Shown here one piece after another: positions 19,692 through 28,953 of a stretch of DNA of 64,000 bases (positions are counted from its first letter, which is position 1; each line of letters opens with the position of its first letter). The notes beneath the pieces were generated by a model, which worked only from the letters and a program-made list of their open reading frames with translations, ran no database searches and was not told the origin of the DNA. The stretch is taken from contig CABIXN010000004.1 in assembly GCA_902362715.1 (NCBI GenBank), forward strand, positions 298,552 to 362,551, read 5' to 3'. This stretch comes from Lachnospiraceae bacterium (GTDB taxonomy: Bacteria > Bacillota > Clostridia > Lachnospirales > Lachnospiraceae). The translations under genes were made by a program, and so were the position numbers.

Positions 19692-19778
19692 ATCAAAAAA
19701 TATTAACTTTCCATTAACAGAATTTTACATAATTGACAAAAGTTCTCTTATTATATATATGCGAATCCCGTTATTTTG

Positions 19779-20282
19779 TTACTGTTCTTCAAGGGCACGG
19801 CGGACAGCCGAAACTGTATCTTCAATACCAAGCCCGTATTCATCCACAACAATATCGGCATACTTTTCATAAAGTAATGTCCGTTCCCGGTATAAATCTT
19901 TTAACGTCTGCCCTTTTTTTAAAACCACACCCCGGTTCCGAATATTCTTAAGCCTTTTTTCCAGGACAGAAAGAGACTGCTTTAAGTAAACCACCGTACC
20001 AATAGATTTTAAGTGTTCCATAGCCTCTTTGCCATATACCACACTTCCCCCGGTAGCCACAATCGAATGCTCCACCTGCAGGTTACTGTTGACTCTGTTC
20101 TCCACCTCAATAAAACCCTGTGTCCCTTTTTCTGCAATAATTTCTTTCAGCAGCTTTCCCTCTTCCTTTTGAATTACCAGGTCGGCATCTATAAACTGAT
20201 ATCCCAGCACCTTTGCCAGAATCACTCCAATAGTACTCTTACCCACACCGGGCATTCCAATTAAAATTACATTTTTCAACAT
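19779..20282 (-). CDS. aroK: Shikimate kinase-like P-loop kinase, atypical
   Basis: 167-residue P-loop kinase with Walker A GMPGVGKSTIG and the Asp-rich FIDADLVIQ at residue 33, as in shikimate kinase, which phosphorylates shikimate for aromatic amino acids. Two substrate positions differ: the FRxxE motif is FIEVE, so the shikimate-binding Arg is Ile, and the triple Gly is ATGGS. The lid is the longer RNRGVVLKKGQTLKDLYRER form. No other aro genes are adjacent. It may act on shikimate with altered contacts or on another small alcohol; the symbol is tentative. Confidence 0.65.
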   Translation of the reverse strand: MLKNVILIGMPGVGKSTIGVILAKVLGYQFIDADLVIQKEEGKLLKEIIAEKGTQGFIEVENRVNSNLQVEHSIVATGGSVVYGKEAMEHLKSIGTVVYLKQSLSVLEKRLKNIRNRGVVLKKGQTLKDLYRERTLLYEKYADIVVDEYGLGIEDTVSAVRRALEEQ

Positions 20283-20492
20283 TTTTCGCCTTTCTCATTA
20301 GAGTTTCTTTATATTTTTTAATTTTCTTTTAGATTCCTTAAGATAGTTTTCATAGTTTTGCCACACTTCGTACACATTTGATTCCTATAATAAAATCATC
20401 AAATACGAAATATCTCTTATTCATCTTTATTGAACCCCCCAATGTTCAATAAAAGATATAGATTAACATTTTCATAACTCAATCTCCCCAAG

Positions 20493-20520
20493 AAAAAGAC
20501 AGCCCACCGGCTGTCTTTTT
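20493..20520. terminator. Bidirectional terminator after foldase lipoprotein
   Basis: AAAAAGACAGCC / GGCTGTCTTTTT with a four-base loop; symmetric A and T runs let it work on either strand. It lies ten bases after the lipoprotein stop. Confidence 0.9.
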
Positions 20521-20529
20521 CATTTACTT

Positions 20530-21555
20530 TTATTCTTGAGTCTCAGTTTCATCTGAAACTACATTAAAAAGTTCTTTAAAAGCCACTTTTTTCCACTGTG
20601 CTTTATTCACTTCTATCTTTACATCATTCCGAAAGCTTTCCAGCATTTCATTATAAAATTCTGTCTTTTTCTGGGCAAGCAGCTCTTCTTTCTTCGCTGC
20701 AGTCGCCTCTTTATCATGTTCGCTGTCAAGGCGGAGCACATAATACTTATCTTCTCCCTGAATCAGATCAGAGACTTCTCCTTCTTTCAGACTGTCTGCT
20801 TCTTCGATAACAGCATCATCCATACTCTCATCATCAGCCCCGTAAGAATATGTGGATGCTTCTAGATCATTGTCTTTAGCAGCCGCATCAAAGTCCTGTT
20901 TTGCCTTTTCTGCAATCTCTTCTGCCTTTTTAAGCTGCTGCTTTGACTCATCCTCACTGTATTCTACGTAATTCTGATCAGAATCCCGATAGCCTTTCAC
21001 ATCAAAGCTCAGATAACTGAATGTTCTCTGGGCCGCCTCTTTTTCCGTTACTGTTACATCGGCAGTATCCTGGATGGCTGTTTTCATTTTGCTCTCCAGC
21101 AGGTAATAATAAAGCATCTGCTCCACATATTCCTGTTTTGCTCCGACCTGTTCTACTGCAGCTTTGGAATTGTCATCCATAAAAAGCTCTGCTGCTTTTT
21201 TAATTTCCGCCTTCTCATCTTCTGAAACTGAAACTTTATAAGTTTCTTTATTGGCATCCAGCAGACACCAGTTTTCCAGCATTTCCATAATAGTACTTTT
21301 TTGTGCTTCCTGCCGGGTTTTCCCTGAATCAGCACTGGATTCCTGCTGCCAGGCATCTTCACCAATATACGGAATGTAATACTGATCATATAAAGCCTGC
21401 TGATATCTTGCCACAAAATTGGCAAATCCCATAGATACCTCTGTTCCATCTACTGTTACGGCTGCTGCCTGTGGATCTATACTTCCACAGCCGGTTAAAG
21501 ATGCCGCAGTAAGTGCCCCTGCCATCATTAACGCCGCTATTCTTTTTATTTTCAT
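20530..21555 (-). CDS. SurA/PrsA-like peptidyl-prolyl isomerase lipoprotein
   Basis: Predicted extracytoplasmic folding factor. 341 residues; signal peptide MKIKRIAALMMAGALTAASL with lipobox LTGC, Cys near residue 23. A SurA-N-type helical segment follows (VDGTEVSMGFANFVARYQQ). The parvulin region seems weak: the middle (AQRTFSYLSFDVKGYRDSD ... VIEEADSLKEGEVSDLIQGE) resembles rotamase sequence (the lead-in to the GEVS motif), but the domain is short. It follows mfd by 56 bases in the common pth-mfd-foldase order. Chaperone activity is inferred. Confidence 0.78.
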   Translation of the reverse strand: MKIKRIAALMMAGALTAASLTGCGSIDPQAAAVTVDGTEVSMGFANFVARYQQALYDQYYIPYIGEDAWQQESSADSGKTRQEAQKSTIMEMLENWCLLDANKETYKVSVSEDEKAEIKKAAELFMDDNSKAAVEQVGAKQEYVEQMLYYYLLESKMKTAIQDTADVTVTEKEAAQRTFSYLSFDVKGYRDSDQNYVEYSEDESKQQLKKAEEIAEKAKQDFDAAAKDNDLEASTYSYGADDESMDDAVIEEADSLKEGEVSDLIQGEDKYYVLRLDSEHDKEATAAKKEELLAQKKTEFYNEMLESFRNDVKIEVNKAQWKKVAFKELFNVVSDETETQE

Positions 21556-21611
21556 CTGATTCCTCCTGTAGCCTGTCTTCCTTTGTTTTTTACAGTATAT
21601 CTTCTTTCCGC

Positions 21612-24600
21612 CTATCCTGCAATGTTTTCACTTATAACGATAGATTTCAAATCCGTTAGAATCTTTCCAATGATCGTTACCGCTTCCGGACTTCCCTTTT
21701 TCCTTTTGTAAGAAAGAATCGGAGCCTTGCTGTCAGCCCGAAACAGCAGATCAGGCTGATATTTTAAAACCAGTTCCGGAATTTTTGCCGGATCAATACA
21801 GGCTTTCTCATAAAAGCTAAATTGAATCTGAGTACCTGTTTCCTTGATCTCAGTAAGATATACTTCATGAGCCATGGCTTTTAATTTTGCAATCAGCAAT
21901 AGATTTTCCACACTCTTTGGAGGTTCCCCAAACCGGTCAATTAACTCATCAAGCATTTCCACGCTTTCATCCTCATTTTCTATGCATGCAATCCGCTTAT
22001 AAATATCCAGCTTCTGCCCCTCATTCTGAATATAAGAAGGCGGTATAAACGCATCCAGCTCCACGTCCATCACCGTATCAAATTCTTCCTGACTGCTTTC
22101 ACCTTTCAGCGTTTTCACTGCCAGATTCAGCATTTTACAATACATATCATATCCCACAGCTTCCATATGTCCATGCTGCTGCTCCCCTAAAAGATTTCCT
22201 GCTCCCCTGATCTCCAAATCTTTCATTGCTATTTTAAATCCGCTGCCCAGCTCTGAAAACTCCCGGATGGCGGACAGCCGCTTCTCTGCAACTTCTCTGA
22301 GCATTTTATTCCTTCGATACATCAAAAATGCATAGGATGTACGGCTGGATCTGCCGATCCTTCCCCGGAGCTGATAAAGCTGGGACAATCCCATATTGTC
22401 TGCGTCATGGATAATCATCGTGTTGGCATTTGAAATATCCAGTCCTGTCTCAATAATTGTCGTTGAGACCAGCACATCAATTTCACCGTTAATAAAACGG
22501 TACATAATATCTTCCAGCTGCCGTTCATGCATCTGCCCGTGGGCAAATGCCACCGCTGCGTTTGGAACCAGTGCCGACAACCGGGCCGCCATATCCTCAA
22601 TCTGGTTGACACGGTTAAACACATAATATACCTGGCCGTCTCTTGCCAGCTCCCTCAAAATCGCCTCTCTGACCATTTCTTCATCGTATTCCATCACATA
22701 AGTCTGCACCGGCATTCTGTCATTTGGCGGCTCTTCCAGCACACTCATATCCCGGATACCGATAAGACTCATATGTAAGGTTCTTGGAATTGGCGTCGCC
22801 GTCAGCGTCAATACATCAACATCCTGTTTCATCTGTTTGATTTTCTCTTTATGGGTCACCCCAAAACGCTGCTCTTCATCAATAATCAGCAGTCCCAGAT
22901 TTTTAAATTCCACATCTTTTGACAAAAGCCGGTGTGTTCCAATCACTACATCACACATCCCCCGCTTTAAATCCTGGATTGCCTGTCTTTGTTCTCCGGC
23001 GGTCTTAAATCTGCAGAGCAGATCTACCTGAACGGGAAAATCTTTCATCCTTTTTGCAAAGGTATTATAGTGCTGCTGAGCCAGAATCGTCGTGGGAACC
23101 AGATATGCCACCTGTTTTCCATCCTGCACTGCCTTAAATGCCGCCCGTATAGCAACCTCCGTCTTCCCGTAACCTACATCACCACAGATCAGCCGGTCCA
23201 TAATTTTACGGCTCTCCATATCCTTTTTGACTGCCTCAATGGCGCTGAGCTGATCCTCTGTTTCTTCATATAGAAACATTTCCTCAAACTCCCGCTGCCA
23301 GACAGTATCCGGACTGTAGGCATATCCTTCCCGGTTCTGCCTGACCGCATACAGGTTTACCAGCTCCTGGGCAATTTCCCATACCGCACCTTTCACCTTT
23401 GACTTTGTCCTGACCCACTCCTGGCCCCCCAGCCGGTTCAGTTTTGGCTTCCTGGCATCGGAACCGGCATATTTTTGAATCAAATCCAGCTGTGTGGCCA
23501 GAATATATAAATTCCCGCCCTTGGCATATTCAATTTTAATATAATCCTTTACTACTTTATTGATTTCTACTTTCTCTATTCCGCGGTAAATCCCAAGTCC
23601 ATGATTCTCATGAACTACATAATCCCCAGTATTTAATTCAGAGAAGCTGTGAATTTTTTCCCCTTCATATTGACGGCGTTTTTTACGCCTGGTCTTTTCG
23701 GCACCAAAAATATCCGTCTCCGTAAGCACTACAAACTTAACTTCCGGATACTCAAAGCCTCTGGCCAGCTTGCCGTACTGAACCATAATCTCACCCTGAG
23801 CCAGAATGCGGTCCGTATCCTCACTGTAAAAGGCTCCGATATTTTCCTGCTGCAGATTCTCTGCCATCCTGGCAGCTCTTGTTCTGGACCCGCACAAAAC
23901 AATCACCCGGTACTTTTGCTTCTGATAATTTTTCAGATCTTTCACTAGAAGCTCAAAGCTGCTGTTATATGTATTCACAGCTCTTACCTGAAAGCGGCAG
24001 ATATTTTGAAAAGAAATATTTTCCAAAGCAGCATCCAGCATAGAAAAAAATACCGAGCAGCAATTGCTGCATCTGGCAAAAATCTCTCCGGCTCCATACA
24101 AAACATCCAGCTGCCGGGCAAGAACATAACCTTTCTCCAGCCGATGACGCATACTCTCTGAAAACTCCTTTTCCAAAGCCTTTGCGCGCCCCTGGCATCT
24201 GACCGGCTCATCAATCAGCAGCAGCGGCTGCCGGCCATTCCCCACCGCCAAAAAGTAGTCTATAACGCTGACAGCCTCATCATAAAAATACGGCAGACAT
24301 GTTTCTGCACCCGCAATGTTACTTAATTCCCCAAGCTGCTCTAACAGCATATCCGTATGTTCTTTTAGCCGAAAAGCTTCCTCTGTTTTCATCTCCTGGC
24401 GAAATCTCTCACAGAGAACATCCCGCTCTTCTTTTATTTTTCGTACGCCGATCTTCAGTGTCTCATCATCCAAAACCAGCTCCGTGGCCGGATAAATCCG
24501 GATTTCCTCCAGATTCTGCATAGATCTTTGACTGCCGGGTTCAAAGCTTCTGATAGAATCTATTTCATCTCCCCAGAACTCAATTCGGTAGGGAACCTCT

Positions 24601-25157
24601 TCCGTTAAAGGAAAAACATCCACAATACCTCCCCGCACAGCAAACTGACCGGGCTGTTCAGCTTGATAGCTACATTCATAGCCATTTTGAACCAGTTTTA
24701 AACGCAGCTGTTCCAGATTCCACTCCTGACCGCTCTGCAGCCCCACTACCGCATCTTTTAACAGCTCCGGCTTGATTAGTTTTTCCAGCAGGGAATCTAC
24801 AGTCGTAATAACTACCGGATATTCTTCTTCAAAAATTGCCTGATACGCCAGCATCCGGTCTCTAGTCAGCACATTCCCTCTGATATCCGACTGGTAAAAT
24901 AAAATATCTCTGGCCGGATAATAAACTGCCTTCCGGTTGTAAAAATGATATTCCGCCAGCAGCTCTCTGGCCCTCTGCTCACTGTAAGTAACAATTAATC
25001 TGCTGCTTTCATCCCTCTTTAACGCACTCATAATATGAGGCTTTAAAGGATCAATACATCCTGCCGCCAGGGCCGGCCCCTGATTATGACAAACGTGTTC
25101 TTCCAGCAGCCTGTAACATTCCAGTTCTTGTAATGGTTGATAAAATCCCTCAAGCAT
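21612..25157 (-). CDS. mfd: Transcription-repair coupling factor
   Basis: Removes RNA polymerase stalled at lesions and recruits UvrA for strand-specific repair. 1181 residues, full length. N-terminal UvrB-like module, the RNAP-interaction domain (TGDYVVHENHGLGIYRGIEK), Walker A in ICGDVGYGKTEVAIRAAFKA near residue 655, the DEEQ box LLIIDEEQRFGV, helicase motif VI in YQLRGRIGRSSR and a TRCF C-terminal domain. It overlaps pth by 8 bases, so the two are coupled. Confidence 0.98.
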   Translation of the reverse strand: MLEGFYQPLQELECYRLLEEHVCHNQGPALAAGCIDPLKPHIMSALKRDESSRLIVTYSEQRARELLAEYHFYNRKAVYYPARDILFYQSDIRGNVLTRDRMLAYQAIFEEEYPVVITTVDSLLEKLIKPELLKDAVVGLQSGQEWNLEQLRLKLVQNGYECSYQAEQPGQFAVRGGIVDVFPLTEEVPYRIEFWGDEIDSIRSFEPGSQRSMQNLEEIRIYPATELVLDDETLKIGVRKIKEERDVLCERFRQEMKTEEAFRLKEHTDMLLEQLGELSNIAGAETCLPYFYDEAVSVIDYFLAVGNGRQPLLLIDEPVRCQGRAKALEKEFSESMRHRLEKGYVLARQLDVLYGAGEIFARCSNCCSVFFSMLDAALENISFQNICRFQVRAVNTYNSSFELLVKDLKNYQKQKYRVIVLCGSRTRAARMAENLQQENIGAFYSEDTDRILAQGEIMVQYGKLARGFEYPEVKFVVLTETDIFGAEKTRRKKRRQYEGEKIHSFSELNTGDYVVHENHGLGIYRGIEKVEINKVVKDYIKIEYAKGGNLYILATQLDLIQKYAGSDARKPKLNRLGGQEWVRTKSKVKGAVWEIAQELVNLYAVRQNREGYAYSPDTVWQREFEEMFLYEETEDQLSAIEAVKKDMESRKIMDRLICGDVGYGKTEVAIRAAFKAVQDGKQVAYLVPTTILAQQHYNTFAKRMKDFPVQVDLLCRFKTAGEQRQAIQDLKRGMCDVVIGTHRLLSKDVEFKNLGLLIIDEEQRFGVTHKEKIKQMKQDVDVLTLTATPIPRTLHMSLIGIRDMSVLEEPPNDRMPVQTYVMEYDEEMVREAILRELARDGQVYYVFNRVNQIEDMAARLSALVPNAAVAFAHGQMHERQLEDIMYRFINGEIDVLVSTTIIETGLDISNANTMIIHDADNMGLSQLYQLRGRIGRSSRTSYAFLMYRRNKMLREVAEKRLSAIREFSELGSGFKIAMKDLEIRGAGNLLGEQQHGHMEAVGYDMYCKMLNLAVKTLKGESSQEEFDTVMDVELDAFIPPSYIQNEGQKLDIYKRIACIENEDESVEMLDELIDRFGEPPKSVENLLLIAKLKAMAHEVYLTEIKETGTQIQFSFYEKACIDPAKIPELVLKYQPDLLFRADSKAPILSYKRKKGSPEAVTIIGKILTDLKSIVISENIAG

Positions 25158-25740
25158 CTTCCTGTTTCACCGTTTTCTTTCTATTATATCGGTTCATCGC
25201 CTCATCCGTCTCACCCTGAACCATCAGCCCAAGCGCCTCCACAGCTTCCATTACCGCCTCATCCACAAGACAGCGTTCACCTGTTGAAAATCTGCTTAGT
25301 ACGTAATCAGCCAGATCCCAGTCTGCAGGCTTTTGACCTACTCCAACTTTTATTCTGGAGAATTGATCCGATCCGGTTTTGGCAATGATATCCTTTATTC
25401 CGTTGTGGCCTCCGGCGCTTCCTTTTCTGCGGATTCTTAAATTTCCGGGCTCCAGACTGATATCATCATAGATAATAATCATCTGATCCGCCGGATCCAA
25501 TTTATAAAACTTCATCAAAGGAGCGATACTGTCTCCCGAAAGATTCATAAAGGTCTGCGGCTTTACAAGCAGAACCTTCTGCCCCTCCATATAGCCGCTG
25601 CCACAATAAGCTTTTGATTTTTTTTCTGTTACATGTATATTATATCTGTCCGCTACAGCATCAATGACATCAAATCCAATATTATGACGGGTTTTTTCAT
25701 ATTTAGCTGCAGGATTTCCAAGTCCGGCTATTAAATACAT
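25150..25740 (-). CDS. pth: Peptidyl-tRNA hydrolase
   Basis: Releases tRNA from drop-off peptidyl-tRNA. 196 residues: YLIAGLGNPAAKYEKTRHNI with the catalytic His, VKPQTFMNLSG, IIIYDDISLEPGNLRIRRKG and GGHNGIKDI. First gene of the pth-mfd pair conserved across Firmicutes. Confidence 0.97.
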   Translation of the reverse strand: MYLIAGLGNPAAKYEKTRHNIGFDVIDAVADRYNIHVTEKKSKAYCGSGYMEGQKVLLVKPQTFMNLSGDSIAPLMKFYKLDPADQMIIIYDDISLEPGNLRIRRKGSAGGHNGIKDIIAKTGSDQFSRIKVGVGQKPADWDLADYVLSRFSTGERCLVDEAVMEAVEALGLMVQGETDEAMNRYNRKKTVKQEDA

Positions 25741-25837
25741 TATTTCCCTTTCCTTTTCTTCTTAAAACATAACGCTTTTCTGGTTTCAGATTTTATTCTA
25801 CCCAATTTTCCTGCGGATGTCATCTATTTTTCATAAG

Positions 25838-25878
25838 CAAAAGACCTGCGGCGCAATTCTTACGAATCGTGCCGCAGG
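25838..25878 (-). terminator. Terminator after glgD
   Basis: Stem CCTGCGGC / GCCGCAGG with inner A/T pairs; on the minus strand it is followed by TCTTTTGCTT. It lies between glgD and pth; the U-run is imperfect. Confidence 0.65.
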
Positions 25879-25961
25879 CCTTCTGCCTGAATTATATAAT
25901 AATCCAATACATTATAGAACAGTATCCAGCTTTCCTGGCCAATCCCCGCCGCGGATCATTC

Positions 25962-27080
25962 TTACATTATGTATCTTTCATTTCGCTCGTGTACAATTTT
26001 AACGCTGTCTTCCCCACTCAGATAGGTGTTAGCATGAATAGTATCATGGCTCTCCACAATACAGTTCTCAATATGTGTATTATCACCAATATATACGTCA
26101 TTCAGTATAATGGAATTTTTAATCACACAGTTTTTTCCCACAAATACCTGTTTGAATAAGACAGAATTCTCAACAGTACCATTCACAATACAGCCGCTTG
26201 CAACTAAACTGTTGTGTACATCCGCGCCGATATTGTATTTCGCTGGTGCAAGATCATCAATTTTCGAATAAACTGCTGGTTCCTGTTTAAAGAAGAAGCT
26301 GCGTACCTTAGGATCCAGAAAATCCATATTGGTTCTGTAATAGTCGTCAACCGTAGCAATGTTGCTCCAGTAGCTGTCCATTTTGTATCCATAAATACGC
26401 TTCATGTTCTTGTAACGAATTAAAATATCATTTACAAAATCAAAGCGTTCTTCTTCCGCACATTTCTCCAGCATTTCAATGAGCTGCCGTCTTCTCAGTA
26501 TGTATATACCTGTGGAAATCGTATTGGAGTTGGCAACCATAGGCTTTTCCTCAAATTCCACAATTCTGGATTCTTCATTCATACGGACCACGCCAAACCG
26601 GCTGACATCTGTTCCTACCGGCATGTCCTTGCATACAATGGTAATATCCGCCTTCTTTTCAATATGAAAATCCAGAACTTTATTATAATCTATTTTATAT
26701 ACACAATCTCCCCCTGCAATTATGACATATGGCTCATGGCTGCGTTTCAGAAAATCAATATTCTGATAAATAGCATCTGCCGTCCCCCGATACCAGAAGC
26801 CATTATCTGCTGTCAATGTAGGCGTAAAGACATATAAGCCGCCCTGTTTACGTCCAAAATCCCACCATTTAGAAGAGCTTAAATGCTCATTCAAAGACCG
26901 CGAATTGTACTGGGTCAGCACCGCTACTCTCTGAATACGCGAGTTGCTCATATTACTGAGGGAAAAATCTATACAGCGGTAACTTCCTCCTACAGGCATA
27001 GCCGAAATCGCACGTTTATTTGATAATTCCTGCATTTTATTGTTATTGCCGCCTGCTAAAATAATTCCAAGAGCTTTCAT
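25962..27080 (-). CDS. glgD: GlgD subunit of glucose-1-phosphate adenylyltransferase
   Basis: 372-residue partner of GlgC in the Firmicute GlgCD enzyme that makes ADP-glucose for glycogen. The fold matches GlgC, but the nucleotide loop reads LAGGNNNKMQEL instead of GGxGxRL, so catalytic residues are missing. That is the mark of GlgD, a modulatory subunit. C-terminal hexapeptide repeats follow (VASGCIVNGTVENSVLF). Its ATG overlaps the glgC stop (TAATG), which suggests stoichiometric synthesis. Confidence 0.93.
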   Translation of the reverse strand: MKALGIILAGGNNNKMQELSNKRAISAMPVGGSYRCIDFSLSNMSNSRIQRVAVLTQYNSRSLNEHLSSSKWWDFGRKQGGLYVFTPTLTADNGFWYRGTADAIYQNIDFLKRSHEPYVIIAGGDCVYKIDYNKVLDFHIEKKADITIVCKDMPVGTDVSRFGVVRMNEESRIVEFEEKPMVANSNTISTGIYILRRRQLIEMLEKCAEEERFDFVNDILIRYKNMKRIYGYKMDSYWSNIATVDDYYRTNMDFLDPKVRSFFFKQEPAVYSKIDDLAPAKYNIGADVHNSLVASGCIVNGTVENSVLFKQVFVGKNCVIKNSIILNDVYIGDNTHIENCIVESHDTIHANTYLSGEDSVKIVHERNERYIM

Positions 27081-28351
27081 TATCTGCCACCTGCCTTAAT
27101 AATATATTCTCCGCCGTCTAGTAATCCTCCGGGATAATCCTCCGGTTCTGTTACACCGGCAATGGCTGTATTCTTTCCGATCTTTACATTGGGCGGCACA
27201 ACAGAATCCTCCCCGATGGTCACCAGGCCAAAGGAATATACGGATTCTTTTAATTTATTTGGCTTCTCTTCTCCAATGCCAAGTTCACAGCCGGAACCAA
27301 TCTTACAATTCTCCGCTATAATAGCTTTATCTATCATTGTATGATCCCCGATCTTGGTATCCCCCATAATAATAGAGTCATGAACCACACAGCCTTTTCC
27401 AATAGTAACATTAGAGCCGATCACAGAGTTTTTAACTTCTCCGTATATCTCTGTTCCCTCCCCAAGGATACAACGCTCCACCTTTGCCCCGGCTGCAATA
27501 TACTGAGGTGCATTTACTTCTGTACGGGTATAAATCTTCCAATACTCTTCGTAAAGATTAAACTCTGGTATCAGATCAATTAATTCCATATTGGATTCCC
27601 AATAGGACCCCAATGTACCTACATCTTTCCAGTAACCATTATATTCATATGCAAATATACGATCGCCCTTTCCATGACAATACGGAATAATATGCTTTCC
27701 GAAATCACAGTCCTCCACATCTGCCATGGCGATCAGAGCTTCTCTTAAAACCTTCCATGTAAAAATATAAATACCCATGGAAGCAAGATTACTGCTTGGA
27801 TTGGCAGGCTTTTCCTCAAATTCCCTGATCCGTTTCTCCTCATCTGTCACCACAATACCAAAACGGCTGGCTTCCTCCATGGGAACCGGCATAACAGCAA
27901 GGGTGACATCCGCCTTATTTTCTTTATGGAAATCCAGCATCACCTCATAATCCATCTTATAAATATGGTCACCCGAAAGAATCAGCACATATTCCGGATC
28001 ATAGCTATCAATATAGTTCATATTCTGATAAATGGCATTTGCAGTACCAGAATACCACTCACTGCATTCACTCTTCTCATAGGGCTGAAGTATGGTAACG
28101 CCTCCATGATTACGATCTAAATCCCAGGGAATTCCTATTCCAATATGTGTATTTAACCGTAACGGCTGATACTGTGTTAATACTCCCACCGTATCAATTC
28201 CGGAATTAATACAATTGCTCAATGGGAAATCAATAATTCTATATTTACCACCAAAAGCAACTGCCGGCTTTGCAACTTTTGATGTAAGTACCCCCAATCT
28301 GCTTCCCTGTCCCCCGGCCAGAAGCATAGCTATCATTTCCTTACGGATCAT
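27080..28351 (-). CDS. glgC: Glucose-1-phosphate adenylyltransferase, catalytic GlgC
   Basis: Makes ADP-glucose from ATP and glucose-1-phosphate, the control step of glycogen synthesis. 423 residues from ATG 28351, which has GAGGTG upstream; the open frame extends further 5' but without a ribosome site. [15 protein letters not shown] is the nucleotide loop, then [27 protein letters not shown] and the sugar-binding EFEEKP. C-terminal left-handed beta-helix. Forms an operon with glgD; no glycogen synthase or branching enzyme is in the window. Confidence 0.96.
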   Translation of the reverse strand: MIRKEMIAMLLAGGQGSRLGVLTSKVAKPAVAFGGKYRIIDFPLSNCINSGIDTVGVLTQYQPLRLNTHIGIGIPWDLDRNHGGVTILQPYEKSECSEWYSGTANAIYQNMNYIDSYDPEYVLILSGDHIYKMDYEVMLDFHKENKADVTLAVMPVPMEEASRFGIVVTDEEKRIREFEEKPANPSSNLASMGIYIFTWKVLREALIAMADVEDCDFGKHIIPYCHGKGDRIFAYEYNGYWKDVGTLGSYWESNMELIDLIPEFNLYEEYWKIYTRTEVNAPQYIAAGAKVERCILGEGTEIYGEVKNSVIGSNVTIGKGCVVHDSIIMGDTKIGDHTMIDKAIIAENCKIGSGCELGIGEEKPNKLKESVYSFGLVTIGEDSVVPPNVKIGKNTAIAGVTEPEDYPGGLLDGGEYIIKAGGR

Positions 28352-28394
28352 ATTGTTCACCTCTTGTTTCTTTTCATTAAAAAATCTCATAAAT

Positions 28395-28400
28395 ATTATA
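28395..28400 (-). promoter_or_regulatory. Extended -10 promoter of glgC
   Basis: Minus-strand TTGTGTTATAATA, an extended -10 (TGTTATAAT), about 40 bases before the start; the -35 is poor. The same TTGTGTTATAAT string recurs before gdpP. Confidence 0.55.
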
Positions 28401-28549
28401 ACACAACTTTCATAAATCGTACACATTTTTACCAATAATTTTCATTTTTTTTGTATTTTTTTGACATTTCATACAATTTCACTATATTTTTACAACGAAT
28501 CCTCCCTTCCACATACTGTATATTATTTTATTTTCAAATCATAAATTTA

Positions 28550-28558
28550 TGGTATAAT
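28550..28558 (+). promoter_or_regulatory. Extended -10 promoter before murC leader repeats
   Basis: TGGTATAAT (28550-28558) on the plus strand, extended -10 with weak -35. Predicted start is near 28565, so the transcript would begin at the first 128-bp repeat and read into murC. Confidence 0.5.
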
Positions 28559-28567
28559 ATATCATAT

Positions 28568-28866
28568 CAGTAAAAAATCAAGCGGCTGTGGAACAGACAT
28601 TTGATTTTTTGTTGATATGATAACGACAGAATCTTTGAGTGTCTTTAGGCACGGCAGCTGCTTTTGCAGCTGGATTCTGGAGTGCTTTTACTTTTCAGTA
28701 AAAAATCAAGCGGCTGTGGAACAGACATTTGATTTTTTGTTGATATGATAACGACAGAATCTTTGAGTGCCTTTAGGCACGGCAGCTGCTTTTGCAGCTG
28801 GATTCTGGAGTGCTTTTACTTTTCAGTAAAAAATCAAGCGCTATGAAACAGACATTTGATTTTTTG
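28568..28866 (+). repeat. Tandem 128-bp structured repeat in murC leader (2.3 copies)
   Basis: Copies at 28568-28695 and 28696-28823 differ at one base; a third, partial copy is at 28824-28866. Each unit has (1) hairpin AAAAAATCAA / TTGATTTTTT with inner CTGT-GGA-ACAG, and (2) an outer stem CAGAATC / GATTCTG enclosing GTGCC-TTTA-GGCAC and CAGCTGC-TTTT-GCAGCTG, a three-way junction. The one difference changes a C-G pair to U-G, keeping the stem. Units are joined by TTTTACT-TTTC-AGTAAAA, which can compete with the next hairpin. After the partial copy comes a different hairpin (TTATCG/CGATAA inside GATTCT/AGAATC). No family recognised. Confidence 0.85.
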
Positions 28867-28953
28867 CCAGATTCTTAAGTACTTATCGCTAATACGATAA
28901 CTACAGAATCGTCAAATACTTTTCATCTAAATCTATAACAGGCAGGTATTTTT

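Noticed and set aside
28568..28866. CRISPR array
   Set aside because: Units are contiguous 128-bp repeats without unique spacers, and no cas genes are present.
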